Source of the DNA: UBA6168 sp964423205
Lineage (GTDB): Bacteria > Bacteroidota > Bacteroidia > Chitinophagales > Saprospiraceae
NCBI GenBank assembly: GCA_964423205.1
Contig: CAYRDX010000018.1
Span: 5,530 to 69,529 of the forward strand
Length of the DNA stretch: 64,000 nt
Direction of reading: 5' to 3'
Below are positions 34,403 to 44,020 of this stretch, one piece after another. The notes beneath the pieces are model-generated. The model was not told the origin of the DNA and made no database searches. It saw only the letters and a program-made list of their open reading frames with translations. The position numbers and the translations under genes are program-made. Within the stretch, counting starts at the first letter, position 1. The number at the start of each line of letters is the position of its first letter.

Positions 34403-34525
34403 ATGGGAAAGGGAGACAAAAAGACAAAAAGAGGTAAACTTTGGAGAGGGTCTTACGGCAAAAGTCGCAACAAAAAGACCAATACCGGTCACGCTCCAGT
34501 GAAAGTGGAAAAGAAGAAAAAGTAG
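34403..34525 (+). CDS. 30S ribosomal protein THX
   Basis: A 40-residue, very basic protein: MGKGDKKTKRGKLWRGSYGK at the start, then SRNKKTNTGHAPVKVEKKKK. The KRGKLWRGSYGKSR core is the hallmark of ribosomal protein THX (Thx/S31-type), first known from Thermus and common in Bacteroidota, where it sits in the head of the 30S subunit. It lies 63 bp after fdhD and is convergent with mtaB. Confidence 0.93.
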   Translation: MGKGDKKTKRGKLWRGSYGKSRNKKTNTGHAPVKVEKKKK

Positions 34526-34549
34526 GTACCTATTATATCTGCTTGTTTT

Positions 34550-35911
34550 TCAGGTAAGCGATTGCAAAGTGGGTTCTGTGAGAACGAGGTCAACTCCGGC
34601 ATGGCCTTCGGTATTTATTTTGCTCAGTGCCACTTCATGTATCCGGTTGATCAAACGCTCATCGAAAGGGGCATCAATGCGGATATAATTATCAGTAAAG
34701 CCCGACATCCTTCCCTCTTCAGTGCTGTTTTCAAAGAGCACCTTCCTGCTTAGCCCGAGAAACTGGTTGTAAAAGTGACGACGCTTTTTATCCGACAGAA
34801 TGGTCAGCATTTCATTCCTCTTCCTTCTCTCTGAAACCGGCACTGCGCCAGCCATATCCATGGCCGGCGTATTGGGGCGTTCTGAATAAGTAAAAACATG
34901 AAGATAGGACACTTCAAGGTCGTTGATAAACCTGTAAGTTTCCAAGAAATCCTCCTCCGTTTCGCCCGGAAATCCAACAATGACATCAACGCCAATGCAA
35001 GCATGTGGCATCAGTTCCTTAATATGAGCCACCCTTTCTGCATATAGTTCGCGCTTGTAGCGCCGCCTCATCGTCTGGAGCTGTTTGTTGTTTCCACTCT
35101 GCAATGGCATGTGAAAATGAGGCATGAATCGCAGTGATTGTGCAACAAACTCTATGACCTCATCAGTACAAAGATTGGGTTCTATTGATGAAATCCTAAA
35201 CCGTTCAATGCCTTCTACCTTATCGAGTTCTTTTATCAGGTCGATGAACATCGCTTCCTTTTTCGGGCGAATGCCTTCAATAACTTCTGTGCCGTTGCCA
35301 AAATCGCCAATATTGACCCCGGTAAGTACAATTTCCTTTACACCCAATTGTGCAATTTTCTGAGCGTTCAGTACCACATTTTCAACCGTATCACTCCGGC
35401 TTTGACCCCGTGCCAAAGGAATGGTACAAAAGGAGCACTTGTAGTCGCAACCATCCTGTATCTTCAGAAAAGAACGCGTACGGTCGCCAAAACTAAAGGC
35501 ATCGCTGAAAGTATTTGCCTGCCTGATATCACCAGCATGTACCATGCCCTTTCCTTGTGCTTTCGACAGATTATCGATGTAGTCGAGTATCTGAAATTTC
35601 TCAGAAGCACCCAAAACAATATCAACACCGGGGATTTCAGCTATTTCTTTTGGTTTTAGCTGCGCATAACAACCAACCACGGCAATCAATGCATTGGGAG
35701 ATTTTCGCAGTGCCCGACGTACTATCTGCCTGCATTTTCGGTCTGCAAAGTCAGTTACGGAGCAGGTATTAATAACGCAAATGTCTGCGCCCGAGTCAAA
35801 GGGTACTTCTGAAAAGCCTGCCTCTTCGAAAAGCCTCCCAATAGTGGAGGTTTCCGAATAATTCAACTTGCAACCTAGTGTGTAAAAAGATACTGTTTTA
35901 GGAGTTGCCAT
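34550..35911 (-). CDS. mtaB: tRNA t6A37 methylthiotransferase MtaB
   Basis: A 453-residue radical-SAM methylthiotransferase that converts t6A37 to ms2t6A37 in tRNA. The N-terminal UPF0004 domain has TLGCKLN (Cys14), INTCSVTDFADRKC (Cys50) and VVGCYAQL (Cys81) for the auxiliary cluster. The radical-SAM motif is C155-DYK-C159-SF-C162. A TRAM-like end follows (LSRKVLFENS ... GFTDNYIRIDAPF). The TLGCKLN motif, and not TYGCQMN, separates it from MiaB. It has its own -7 box. Confidence 0.94.
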   Translation of the reverse strand: MATPKTVSFYTLGCKLNYSETSTIGRLFEEAGFSEVPFDSGADICVINTCSVTDFADRKCRQIVRRALRKSPNALIAVVGCYAQLKPKEIAEIPGVDIVLGASEKFQILDYIDNLSKAQGKGMVHAGDIRQANTFSDAFSFGDRTRSFLKIQDGCDYKCSFCTIPLARGQSRSDTVENVVLNAQKIAQLGVKEIVLTGVNIGDFGNGTEVIEGIRPKKEAMFIDLIKELDKVEGIERFRISSIEPNLCTDEVIEFVAQSLRFMPHFHMPLQSGNNKQLQTMRRRYKRELYAERVAHIKELMPHACIGVDVIVGFPGETEEDFLETYRFINDLEVSYLHVFTYSERPNTPAMDMAGAVPVSERRKRNEMLTILSDKKRRHFYNQFLGLSRKVLFENSTEEGRMSGFTDNYIRIDAPFDERLINRIHEVALSKINTEGHAGVDLVLTEPTLQSLT

Positions 35912-35964
35912 AATTCTACTGTCGGCGCCAGAAGGTCATTGAGTTATCCCGATTATTGGGGTGG

Positions 35965-35972
35965 CAAAGATA
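35965..35972 (-). promoter_or_regulatory. Putative -7 box of mtaB
   Basis: Minus-strand TATCTTTG, 53 bases before the mtaB ATG. No clear -33 TTG. Confidence 0.4.
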
Positions 35973-36126
35973 GGTTAATTTGTATTTGAAAGCTTAAAGG
36001 GCAAAACTTCGAGTTGCACCTATCGCAAATTGAAGCCCTGGGGTGGCATACGTCGTCTGTTAATGTTATTTTCGCTCAGTGCAAATAGGTGGTCATAACT
36101 ATTAAGGAAACAAAGACTACTTTTTC

Positions 36127-37563
36127 ATGAATATTCTTCTCACTGGTGCTACAGGGTACATCGGACACAGGATTATTCCGGTGTTATTGGATCAAGGGCA
36201 CACGATATATTGTTGTGTGAGGGATCGCCGAAAATTCGAGAAGAGCCACCCATTCGACAATATCAGAGTCATCGAAATTGACTTTCTCTATTTAACTCCC
36301 GCCTCGGAGTTCCCGTATGATTTAGATGTTGCTTTTTTCCTCGTCCACGCCATGAGAGCTAAGGGCGACTTTTCCAAAATGGAAGCCCAAATCGCCCAAA
36401 ATTTTGTTGGACTCATTGAAAAAACAAAGTGCAAACAGATTATTTATCTGAGTGGCATTGTCAACGAGGAAATACTTTCCGACCACCTCAGTAGCCGTTT
36501 CACAGTGGAAAAGATTTTGAAGTCCGGCAGTATTCCTGTAACAGTTTTAAGAGCTGGAATTATAGTGGGTGCTGGAAGTGCCTCCTTCGAAATCATCCGC
36601 GACCTGATGGAAAAGTTGCCTATCCTGGTTGCGCCCAAATGGCTAAACACCCTTTGCCAGCCTATCTCCATACAAAATGTGGTTGAGTTTCTGTCCGGGG
36701 TCATGTTGAAAGAAAAGACTTTCAATAAGGAGTTCGATATCGGAGGGCCGGATGTTTTGTCTTATAAGGAAATGTTGCTTCAATATGCAGAAGTCCGCAA
36801 ACTAAAACGACGCATCTATATCTTCCCGGTCATATCACCTCGCATTTCATCCTACTGGCTATATTTTATTACATCTACAACTTACCGCTTGGCAATTAAT
36901 CTGGTGGACAGTATGAAGGTGAATATGATCTGCAATAAAAACACACTTGCCGAGGATCTGGACATCAAGTTGCACAATTACAAGGAAGCAGTTGATAAGT
37001 TGTTCAGGTACATAGATGAGAACATGGTGGTTGGCTGCTGGACAGATGCATTCCAGGCTTTTGAATCAAATCCGGAGCTCATGAAGCTCGTGAAAGTACC
37101 AAAATTCGGATGCTATCAGGATAATAAGACCCGAACCGTAAGAATGGATAATGACAAACTGATGCAGCGGATATGGTCTATTGGGGGGAATACAGGTTGG
37201 AATTACGGAAACTTTCTCTGTAGATTAAGAGGATTTCTCGATAAACTGGTTGGAGGAATCGGGCTTAGTCGCGGGAGGTCGGGCAATATGGAACTCAAAC
37301 CCGGCGATACTATTGATTTTTGGAGGGTCCTGGTTGCGGATAGGCCCAATAGACGGCTGCTATTGTTTGCGGAAATGAAGATACCTGGCGAGGCTTGGCT
37401 GGAATTCCAAATTGAGCAAAACAATGGCCTTCCTGTCCTTCGGCAAACAGCAACCTTCCGGCCACGTGGAATCTTTGGGAGAGTTTATTGGTTTATTATG
37501 TGGCCCTTTCATTTTCTGATTTTCAACGGAATGATAAATAATCTGGTAAAAGAATCAAGCTGA
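36127..37563 (+). CDS. NAD(P)-binding SDR protein with DUF2867 domain
   Basis: A 478-residue two-domain protein. The N-terminal atypical extended SDR domain (about 1-290) has ILLTGATGYIGHRIIPVLLD with the dinucleotide-binding GATGYIG. It then shows DVAFFLVHAM and IIYLSGIVNE, as in NmrA/YwnB-like and complex-I-assembly SDRs. The C-terminal DUF2867 domain (about 330-478) contains KPGDTIDFWRVLVAD and the ending TATFRPRGIFGRVYWFIMWP. This fusion is common in bacteria; its substrate is unknown. It is divergent from mtaB and convergent with the TspO-like gene 13 bp away. Confidence 0.87.
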   Translation: MNILLTGATGYIGHRIIPVLLDQGHTIYCCVRDRRKFEKSHPFDNIRVIEIDFLYLTPASEFPYDLDVAFFLVHAMRAKGDFSKMEAQIAQNFVGLIEKTKCKQIIYLSGIVNEEILSDHLSSRFTVEKILKSGSIPVTVLRAGIIVGAGSASFEIIRDLMEKLPILVAPKWLNTLCQPISIQNVVEFLSGVMLKEKTFNKEFDIGGPDVLSYKEMLLQYAEVRKLKRRIYIFPVISPRISSYWLYFITSTTYRLAINLVDSMKVNMICNKNTLAEDLDIKLHNYKEAVDKLFRYIDENMVVGCWTDAFQAFESNPELMKLVKVPKFGCYQDNKTRTVRMDNDKLMQRIWSIGGNTGWNYGNFLCRLRGFLDKLVGGIGLSRGRSGNMELKPGDTIDFWRVLVADRPNRRLLLFAEMKIPGEAWLEFQIEQNNGLPVLRQTATFRPRGIFGRVYWFIMWPFHFLIFNGMINNLVKESS

Positions 37564-37576
37564 ACCGTACCGCCGC

Positions 37577-38362
37577 TTAATCTTCATTAGTCAGTTTTCT
37601 CTTCTTCCACTTTGCAAATTGAATTGCAATGGCAGAAATAACCAAGGCAACAATGGCACTCCATTCGACCATATGGTCAGGAGTAACGGTATCGGCTTTT
37701 CGTTTCAAATAAATACCAATTATTGCCCAGCCAATTACCAGCATAAAGGCATAATCCCGTCTGTCGAGCAGAGCCCAAATACCAATGCTTACTACCGCGA
37801 CGAGAGTCACCATGGTCCAAAATTGTGGATTCAAAGGTTCACCCTGCCAGCCCCACGAAACGAGAAGAATGGTAAAATTCGCAATGGTAGCCACCGTTAA
37901 CCAACCCAGATAAACACTAAAAGGTAAGTGTACCATCCAGCGTTCTGATTTACTGGCTATTTGGTTCCCAATGTCGAGTTTCATGTAGATTGTTAATACA
38001 GAACCTAATAAAATGAGCATGACCAGCATAGCAACACCAATTTGAAGATGATGCCAGGCAAACAACCAGCCCATGTTAGCCAGACAGGAAAGGAAAAACA
38101 ACCAACCTATTTTTTCCAGAAAAACAGGCGTTTCTCCTTTTATGAAGCGCAGTTGATTAACAATGAAGACACCCAGTAAGAGATAGATTATTCCCCAAAT
38201 ACTAAACGTTAATCTCGATGGCGTAAAAAGGTTAGGGTATAAATCAGAGATTTCTCCAGTACCCCTGCCGGCAAGCGGCAAAGCATTAGCCAAATAGTTT
38301 ACAACCAAAACACTTAGAAAAGCCAATAAATTAAAAATGGGAAGGAACTTCTTCAGAGACAT
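37577..38362 (-). CDS. TspO/MBR-related tryptophan-rich membrane protein
   Basis: A 261-residue membrane protein with about seven hydrophobic segments. The stretch LYPNLFTPSRLTFSIWGIIY is the hallmark of the long tryptophan-rich sensory protein-like group related to TspO/MBR, and W-rich positions recur (FFLSCLANMGWLFAWHHLQI, YLGWLTVATIANF). TspO proteins bind porphyrins or other small hydrophobic ligands; this larger version has no assigned function. No downstream partner. Confidence 0.75.
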   Translation of the reverse strand: MSLKKFLPIFNLLAFLSVLVVNYLANALPLAGRGTGEISDLYPNLFTPSRLTFSIWGIIYLLLGVFIVNQLRFIKGETPVFLEKIGWLFFLSCLANMGWLFAWHHLQIGVAMLVMLILLGSVLTIYMKLDIGNQIASKSERWMVHLPFSVYLGWLTVATIANFTILLVSWGWQGEPLNPQFWTMVTLVAVVSIGIWALLDRRDYAFMLVIGWAIIGIYLKRKADTVTPDHMVEWSAIVALVISAIAIQFAKWKKRKLTNED

Positions 38363-39075
38363 AGTTTTTCGTTTTACGGTGTACTTCTGCTTAATGAATT
38401 TATGTTTGTTTGTTTTGGGGTAAACGCCTGCTCGATTTCAAACACATTCAATGCGAAAAATAATCTTTACCTCCGTAATTGCCATAATTTTTTGTGGCCG
38501 CTTTAACTTCATTAGCATCAATTCAACTTCTTCACACTTAATGCGCTAAGATGATTCCCAATTGGGAACTTTAAGAATACAGCCCTCGCTGGGGAACACA
38601 TCTAATCATTTCGATAGATCATTCACTAACCTTCTCTTTCCATGACCTGACGGAATCTTGTGGAAGTGCTGAGTAATTTGTTCCTAAGCCGAAGGAACCA
38701 CGGCGGAATCCAAAAATTATCAGCAGACTATCGCGCAACACCTGCTCTATTTCGAAGAAAAATAATTCATCAATTCGTGGAGGAACCCCGAAAAATTTGA
38801 AAACCTGAACCTGAAATATATTGAGCTAATTCTGGAAGTGAGGTGGTTTTCTATAAATAAGAAATGTCCTTGTTGGAGCAATTGGCGAAAGCAGCAGTTC
38901 CAGGGAATAGCCGAGGACCTGTTATACCTCCTCATTTGTCAAGATTCACCTTGATAAGATACCGGGCTGGGGTATGGGTATGATTCAGTATGAAAACAGG
39001 TATCGGATGGATGAAAAGTTGTTATGAATTTATCAAAATTTCAAATCAACCCTTATAGCCTTAAGCTAAGAAACT
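38363..39075. other. 713-bp intergenic stretch, probably decayed
   Basis: No intact gene. On the plus strand a frame is open from about 38688 to the stop at 38952-38954 except for one TAA at 38763-38765. Its second half would encode a KKCPCWSNWRKQQFQGIAED-like peptide I cannot assign. A short palindrome, TTCCCAATTGGGAA, lies at about 38555-38568. Confidence 0.4.
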
Positions 39076-41892
39076 CTACCTCGTCAGATACATATACCGC
39101 TTACTATCCAACTCTCTGAAAAACGGATCACTCAGATCTTTGATGAATTGAATGGCTTCACCTGTCGATTTCATTTCCGGACCGAGGTTCTTATCTACGC
39201 CCGGAAATTTATTGAAACTGAAAACCGGAACTTTGATAGCAAATCCTTTTGGTTGCGGTTTGATGTGGAAATCCTTCAGTTTGTGGGTACCCAGCATGAT
39301 TTTGGTGGCAATTTTCAGATAAGGCACATCATAAGCCTTGGCTATAAATGGTGTAGTGCGGCTTGCACGTGGATTCGCTTCGATAACATAGACCACTTCG
39401 TCTTTGATGGCAAACTGCACGTTTATCAGCCCTCTGATATTCAGTGCCTCAGCCAGCTTGTGTGTGTAATCTACCATCGTATTGATGGCATTTACGGAAA
39501 GGCTGTAGGTTGGAAGTACGGCACTGCTGTCGCCACTGTGTATGCCCGCAGGTTCTATATGCTCCATGATACCCATAATGTGTACCTGCTCGCCATCACA
39601 GATGGCATCAATTTCAGCTTCTTTGGCTCTGTCAAGGAAATGGTCCACCAACACTTTATTGTTTGGCATGTGTTTGAAAATTGACAAGACATGCTGTTCA
39701 AGTTCTTTATCGTTGATGACAATCCGCATATCCTGTCCTCCCAGAACATAACTGGGCCTGACCAGAACCGGATAATTGATTTCATTGGCTATGCGCAAAG
39801 CTTCCGTGGCATCATAAGCCACGCCGTAGAGTGGATAAGGAATGCCAAGGTGTTTGAGCAAATCCGAAAAAGCACCTCTGTCTTCAGCTACGTCCATATC
39901 CGGGAAGGCAGTTCCAATTATTTTTATGCCTTTCTTATAAAATGTTTCAGCAAGCTTCAGGGCTGTCTGACCTCCCAACTGTACAATGACGCCATCTGGT
40001 TGCTCCAGTTCAATGATTTCCTCCAAATGCTCCCAAAAGACAGGTTCGAAATAGAGCTTGTCAGCTACATCAAAGTCGGTGGAAACTGTTTCGGGGTTGC
40101 AGTTCACCATGATGGCCTCCATTCCGACTTCCCTGATGGCCAGGACACCATGCACACAGCAATAGTCGAATTCTATCCCCTGCCCAATCCGATTCGGACC
40201 TGAGCCCAATACTATTACTTTCTTCCTGTCGGATGAAACAGACTCATTTTCCTTGTCGAATGTTGAATAAAAATAGGGAGTTTGTGCTTCAAACTCTGCT
40301 GCACAGGTATCCACCATTTTATATGTCCTTCTAATTCCTAATGCCTTTCTCACCTTTCGCACTTCTTCTTCCTTCACTCTCATAACCCAGGCTATTTGTG
40401 CATCGGAGTAGCCCACTTCTTTCAAATCTCTGAAGAAATCAGACGGGATATCTTCCGGCACATTGTAGCGCATCAGTTCATGCTCCATGTCCACCAGTCT
40501 CTTGATTTGTTTTATATACCATGGATCTATCCTGGTGAGCTTATGAATGGTCTTTTCAGGTACACCTAACCGGAGTGCATCTTTGAGTCTGAAAATCCGG
40601 TCTTCCGTTGCATCTTCCAGTCTGTGCAATATGTCCTCAGTCCGCACCCACTCTTTCATATCGGCCCCTAAACCCTGTCTGCCGTTTTCCAAACTCTGAC
40701 AAGCCTTTTGAAGTGCCTCCAGAAAGTTGCGGCCTATGGCCATTACCTCACCAACCGATTTCATCTGCAAGCCCAGAACCGTGTTAGCACCAGGGAATTT
40801 TTGAAAATTCCAACGAGGCATTTTTACAATAACGTAGTCCAGAGTCGGTTCAAAATAGGCACTGGTTGTTTTAGTAATTTGGTTTTTCAGTTCATCCAGG
40901 TGGTAACCTATGGCCAGTTTTGCAGCTACTTTGGCAATTGGATAACCTGTCGCTTTACTGGCAAGGGCAGACGAACGGCTAACCCTGGGGTTGATTTCGA
41001 TGACAATCATGTCCTCCGTTTCAGGGTCAACAGCGAATTGTATGTTGCAACCACCTGAAAAGTTACCCAGGGAGCGCATGGCATGAATAGCCTGGTTCCT
41101 CATTTTTTGGTAGGCAGTATCCGAAAGGGTCATTGCCGGTGCAACAGTTATGCTGTCGCCGGTGTGGATACCCATAGGGTCAAGATTTTCAACGACACAA
41201 ATGATTACGACGTTGTCATTTGAATCTCTCAACAATTCAAGTTCGTATTCTTTCCAGCCGAGTACCGCTTTTTCCACCAAAACTTCATGCGTTGGGGACA
41301 TGCTCAATCCCCTGCGCAGCGCTTCATCAAAGTCTTCTTCTTTATGCACAAAGGATGCACCCGTCCCACCCAGAGTGTAAGATGGTCGAATAACCAACGG
41401 GTAACCTATCTTTTGAGCTGCATCTTTTCCTTCGAGGAAGGAATTGGCGATTTTTGAAGGAGCTACTTTGAGTCCTTCTTTAATCATATGCAAACGAAAA
41501 GCTTCTCTGTTCTCGGTAAGCTCAATGGCATCGATATCGACACCTATCATTTTCACACCATACTTTTGCCAAATTCCGAGTTTATCCACTTCGATGCAAA
41601 GGTTCAATGCCGTCTGTCCCCCCATGGTTGGCAGCACAGCGTCGATTTTCCTCTCTTCCAGAATTTGCTCAATACTCTCTGGTGTCAAAGGAAGCAGATA
41701 GATGTTATCCGCAGTAATGGGATCAGTCATAATGGTTGCAGGGTTGGAATTGATCAAACTTACTTCAATTCCTTCCTCGCGCAATGAGCGGGAAGCCTGA
41801 CTGCCTGAATAATCAAATTCGCATGCCTGGCCAATGATAATCGGTCCAGAGCCAATGATAAGAACAGATTTAATGGAAGAATCTTTGGGCAT
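39076..41892 (-). CDS. carB: Carbamoyl-phosphate synthase large subunit (short, no MGS domain)
   Basis: A 938-residue CarB, which makes carbamoyl phosphate for pyrimidine and arginine synthesis. Two ATP-grasp halves are evident: first half with SVLIIGSGPIIIGQACEFDY, second half with VIVLGSGPNRIGQGIEFDYC. Each is followed by its ATP-grasp blocks (VEINPRVSRSSALASKATGY and VIEANPRASRTTPFIAKAYD). E. coli CarB has 1073 residues; here the C-terminal allosteric MGS-like domain is missing, and the protein ends soon after the second half (ELDSKRYMYLTR). UMP/ornithine-type allostery through that domain is therefore not expected. carA is not adjacent. Confidence 0.95.
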   Translation of the reverse strand: MPKDSSIKSVLIIGSGPIIIGQACEFDYSGSQASRSLREEGIEVSLINSNPATIMTDPITADNIYLLPLTPESIEQILEERKIDAVLPTMGGQTALNLCIEVDKLGIWQKYGVKMIGVDIDAIELTENREAFRLHMIKEGLKVAPSKIANSFLEGKDAAQKIGYPLVIRPSYTLGGTGASFVHKEEDFDEALRRGLSMSPTHEVLVEKAVLGWKEYELELLRDSNDNVVIICVVENLDPMGIHTGDSITVAPAMTLSDTAYQKMRNQAIHAMRSLGNFSGGCNIQFAVDPETEDMIVIEINPRVSRSSALASKATGYPIAKVAAKLAIGYHLDELKNQITKTTSAYFEPTLDYVIVKMPRWNFQKFPGANTVLGLQMKSVGEVMAIGRNFLEALQKACQSLENGRQGLGADMKEWVRTEDILHRLEDATEDRIFRLKDALRLGVPEKTIHKLTRIDPWYIKQIKRLVDMEHELMRYNVPEDIPSDFFRDLKEVGYSDAQIAWVMRVKEEEVRKVRKALGIRRTYKMVDTCAAEFEAQTPYFYSTFDKENESVSSDRKKVIVLGSGPNRIGQGIEFDYCCVHGVLAIREVGMEAIMVNCNPETVSTDFDVADKLYFEPVFWEHLEEIIELEQPDGVIVQLGGQTALKLAETFYKKGIKIIGTAFPDMDVAEDRGAFSDLLKHLGIPYPLYGVAYDATEALRIANEINYPVLVRPSYVLGGQDMRIVINDKELEQHVLSIFKHMPNNKVLVDHFLDRAKEAEIDAICDGEQVHIMGIMEHIEPAGIHSGDSSAVLPTYSLSVNAINTMVDYTHKLAEALNIRGLINVQFAIKDEVVYVIEANPRASRTTPFIAKAYDVPYLKIATKIMLGTHKLKDFHIKPQPKGFAIKVPVFSFNKFPGVDKNLGPEMKSTGEAIQFIKDLSDPFFRELDSKRYMYLTR

Positions 41893-41920
41893 GGATGGGT
41901 GAAATTAGACCTGATTTTGT

Positions 41921-41959
41921 AAAAAGACTTCCATAGCCAATTAGACCAGGGAAGTCTTT
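41921..41959 (-). promoter_or_regulatory. Terminator-like hairpin in the carB leader
   Basis: On the minus strand AAAGACTTCC (41959-41950) pairs perfectly with GGAAGTCTTT (41932-41923), followed by TTA. It lies between the carB -7 box and the ATG at 41892, where it could act as an attenuator; it could also simply be a short leader stem. Confidence 0.5.
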
Positions 41960-41974
41960 CTGTTTTTGCGCGCG

Positions 41975-41982
41975 CAAAGGTA
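41975..41982 (-). promoter_or_regulatory. Putative -7 box of carB
   Basis: Minus-strand TACCTTTG (TAnnTTTG), 82 bases upstream of the carB ATG, just ahead of the leader hairpin. Confidence 0.45.
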
Positions 41983-42015
41983 ATTCTAAAAAATCGGTAG
42001 GCAAAAGAAGTTGCG

Positions 42016-43440
42016 CTAATCCAACCCGTATTTATCAATCAGGTAAATCAGGCTTGTCATTGCAGCTACTCCAAGCTCCAATTCGCGTTTATTAACAGCT
42101 TCAAATGTGTCATTGGGGTTGTGATGAAAGTCAAAATACCTTTGAGAGTCGGGCTCATACCCAATAAGAAGGGTCTTTTGTGGCTTTAAAGGTGAAATAT
42201 CTGCACCTCCGCCTCCCCTTTTGAGCTGTATGCCATAAGGACTGAATAAATCCTGCCAAGCGGATACCGCTGTAAATCTTTGAGTGAAGATTTCAGGGTC
42301 TCCCTCCATTGTAAATCCTCTTGGGACAAATCCCCCTCTGTCCGATTCAATAGCCGCAAGGTGATATTCACCTTTCTTTTTTGCTTCATCGGCATATACT
42401 CTGCCTCCGGCGAGTCCGTTTTCTTCATTCATGAAAAGCACGCAACGAATGGTTCTTTTGGGTTTATAGTTGAGGCGCTTTATGATTTGAAGGACATCCA
42501 TGGATTGGGCGCAGCCTGTGCCATCATCATGGGCTCCTTCGCCTACATCCCAGGAGTCCAAATGCCCTCCTACCAAAATGATTTCTTCCGGTTTTTCACT
42601 GCCTTTTATCTCACCAATGACATTGTAGGAAATCTTATCGGACAGCATCGAACTGGTTGTCCTTATATAAACCGCTACTTTACCTGATTTTAACAGGCTG
42701 CTTAACAATTCCGCATCGTTGGTACTTATAGCGACGGCGGGAATTTGTGGAACTCCTTCTTGATAACGCATACCACCGGTATGTGGGATATCAGTAAGAC
42801 CGGAGGCCATGGACCTGACTACTGCTGCCACGGCTCCATATTTTGCTGCCTCAGATGGCCCCTGACCTCGTTGTTCAACAGCGCCCCCATAAGCCTGGAA
42901 GGTATTGAGTTTGGTAGGATCAAAGGCCCTGTTGAAAAAAACTATTTTACCCTTAACCTTCTCGACACCCAGTTTTTTTAATTCATCAAATGACTTGACC
43001 TCCACTACTTCGGCTGAAAGGCCTTGAGGACCAGTTCCAATTGAACCACCCAGGGCCAAGGCATTTAAATCCTTCGAACCCATTACTGAACTGGCAATCC
43101 GAACAATTTCTGTTTCACCCCTGCTCCAATGTGGCACGACACAGGGTTGAAGCCAAACGGAATCGAGACCTAATGTGTCCAGCATTTGCCTGGTATATTC
43201 AATTGCAGCTGCTGCGCCCGGACTACCACTGAGTCGATGGCCTATGTTCTTAGTAAGGTGATGAAGCCATTGATAGCATTGGCCATTGGTCAATGCAAAA
43301 TCATGTATCTTCTTAATGTAAAGCGCATCTTGATTTACCATTTCATTGTCCTGACTATATACACTAACAGTAAGGTTTACACTAAGAACAATCGAAACAA
43401 GAGTAACCAGAAGAATTTGCGTGGATTGTATCGTCTTCAT
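42016..43440 (-). CDS. Secreted M28 family metallopeptidase (carboxypeptidase Q-like)
   Basis: A 474-residue exported zinc aminopeptidase or carboxypeptidase. A signal peptide (ILLVTLVSIVLSVNLTVSVY) is followed by a PA-like insert (about 150-255, KGKIVFFNRAFDPTKLN) and the M28 catalytic domain. Metal-binding motifs are GGHLDSWDVGEGAHDDGTG (His and bridging Asp), MNEENGLAGG (catalytic Glu pair), IESDRGG and the final His in FDFHHNPNDTFE. The order and motifs resemble carboxypeptidase Q. It probably degrades peptides in the periplasm or outside the cell. Confidence 0.9.
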   Translation of the reverse strand: MKTIQSTQILLVTLVSIVLSVNLTVSVYSQDNEMVNQDALYIKKIHDFALTNGQCYQWLHHLTKNIGHRLSGSPGAAAAIEYTRQMLDTLGLDSVWLQPCVVPHWSRGETEIVRIASSVMGSKDLNALALGGSIGTGPQGLSAEVVEVKSFDELKKLGVEKVKGKIVFFNRAFDPTKLNTFQAYGGAVEQRGQGPSEAAKYGAVAAVVRSMASGLTDIPHTGGMRYQEGVPQIPAVAISTNDAELLSSLLKSGKVAVYIRTTSSMLSDKISYNVIGEIKGSEKPEEIILVGGHLDSWDVGEGAHDDGTGCAQSMDVLQIIKRLNYKPKRTIRCVLFMNEENGLAGGRVYADEAKKKGEYHLAAIESDRGGFVPRGFTMEGDPEIFTQRFTAVSAWQDLFSPYGIQLKRGGGGADISPLKPQKTLLIGYEPDSQRYFDFHHNPNDTFEAVNKRELELGVAAMTSLIYLIDKYGLD

Positions 43441-43671
43441 GTTTTTTGTTTGATTTGCTATGGATATTAAAAATAATAGACTCTGTACTGTTTGATTTTT
43501 ATTGATTTCGCAAAATAATATTTCTAAGTTACTTTCAAAGACAAGAGATTACCCTATGACAGGTGTCAATCCCTAACATTAAACTTAAATGAGAAACCGC
43601 ACCAGCAATTCTAAAATTTTATTTTGAAATTTTTTTCTCAATTGGAGTTGCATCTTTTATTGAAATGATTT
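43441..43671. other. AT-rich intergenic DNA
   Basis: No gene seen; it holds the upstream region of the M28 peptidase gene on the minus strand. The similar stretch 43818-44020 also holds nothing recognisable. Confidence 0.4.
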
Positions 43672-43679
43672 TATCTTTG
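43672..43679 (+). promoter_or_regulatory. -7 box upstream of candidate small RNA
   Basis: TATCTTTG (TAnnTTTG) with TTG at 43648-43650, 21 bases upstream. No ORF follows; a strong terminator lies 105 bases downstream. Confidence 0.45.
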
Positions 43680-43685
43680 TCCAGT

Positions 43686-43817
43686 CGTTGTAATGGTACT
43701 TTGTACACAAACAAGTTAATTCATACGACCCTTTTTTATCAGGGTACTTTCAGATAAATAATTTGGTTTTATTTGGTTAGGGCTGAGGTAGTGCTTTTTG
43801 CGCTGCCTCTTTTTTTT
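43686..43817 (+). ncRNA. Candidate small non-coding RNA
   Basis: A stretch of about 130 bases bracketed by a -7 box (43672-43679) and an intrinsic terminator: stem GAGGTAGTGC / GCGCTGCCTC (43785-43794, 43800-43809; two G-U pairs, loop TTTTT) followed by eight Ts. Further potential pairings are GTCGT/ACGAC (43684-43688 with 43725-43729), GTAC-TTT-GTAC and ACCC/GGGT. There is no usable ORF. It could be a structural RNA (size near 6S) or a leader left from a lost gene. I could not match it to a named family. Confidence 0.45.
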
Positions 43818-44020
43818 GCTCCACAGAGATAGAACTCAATTTTAACACTGCAAAAGTGACCTTAAAAATTGTTTTCCCCGTCTTAAATCCGACAAGCAGT
43901 CCTTCACTTTTCAATTTTTACTACATTCGTGACATTCCTGAGATGTTGAATTCGCTATAAACATTTGCTTATCAAGTTGTTATCAGAAATTCAAATTTTC
44001 GTTTGGGAAGTATTGCTTAG

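Noticed and set aside
38747..38935. 62-codon minus-strand ORF in the 38.4-39.1 kb gap
   Set aside because: No start context, no domain; the opposite strand is about equally open.
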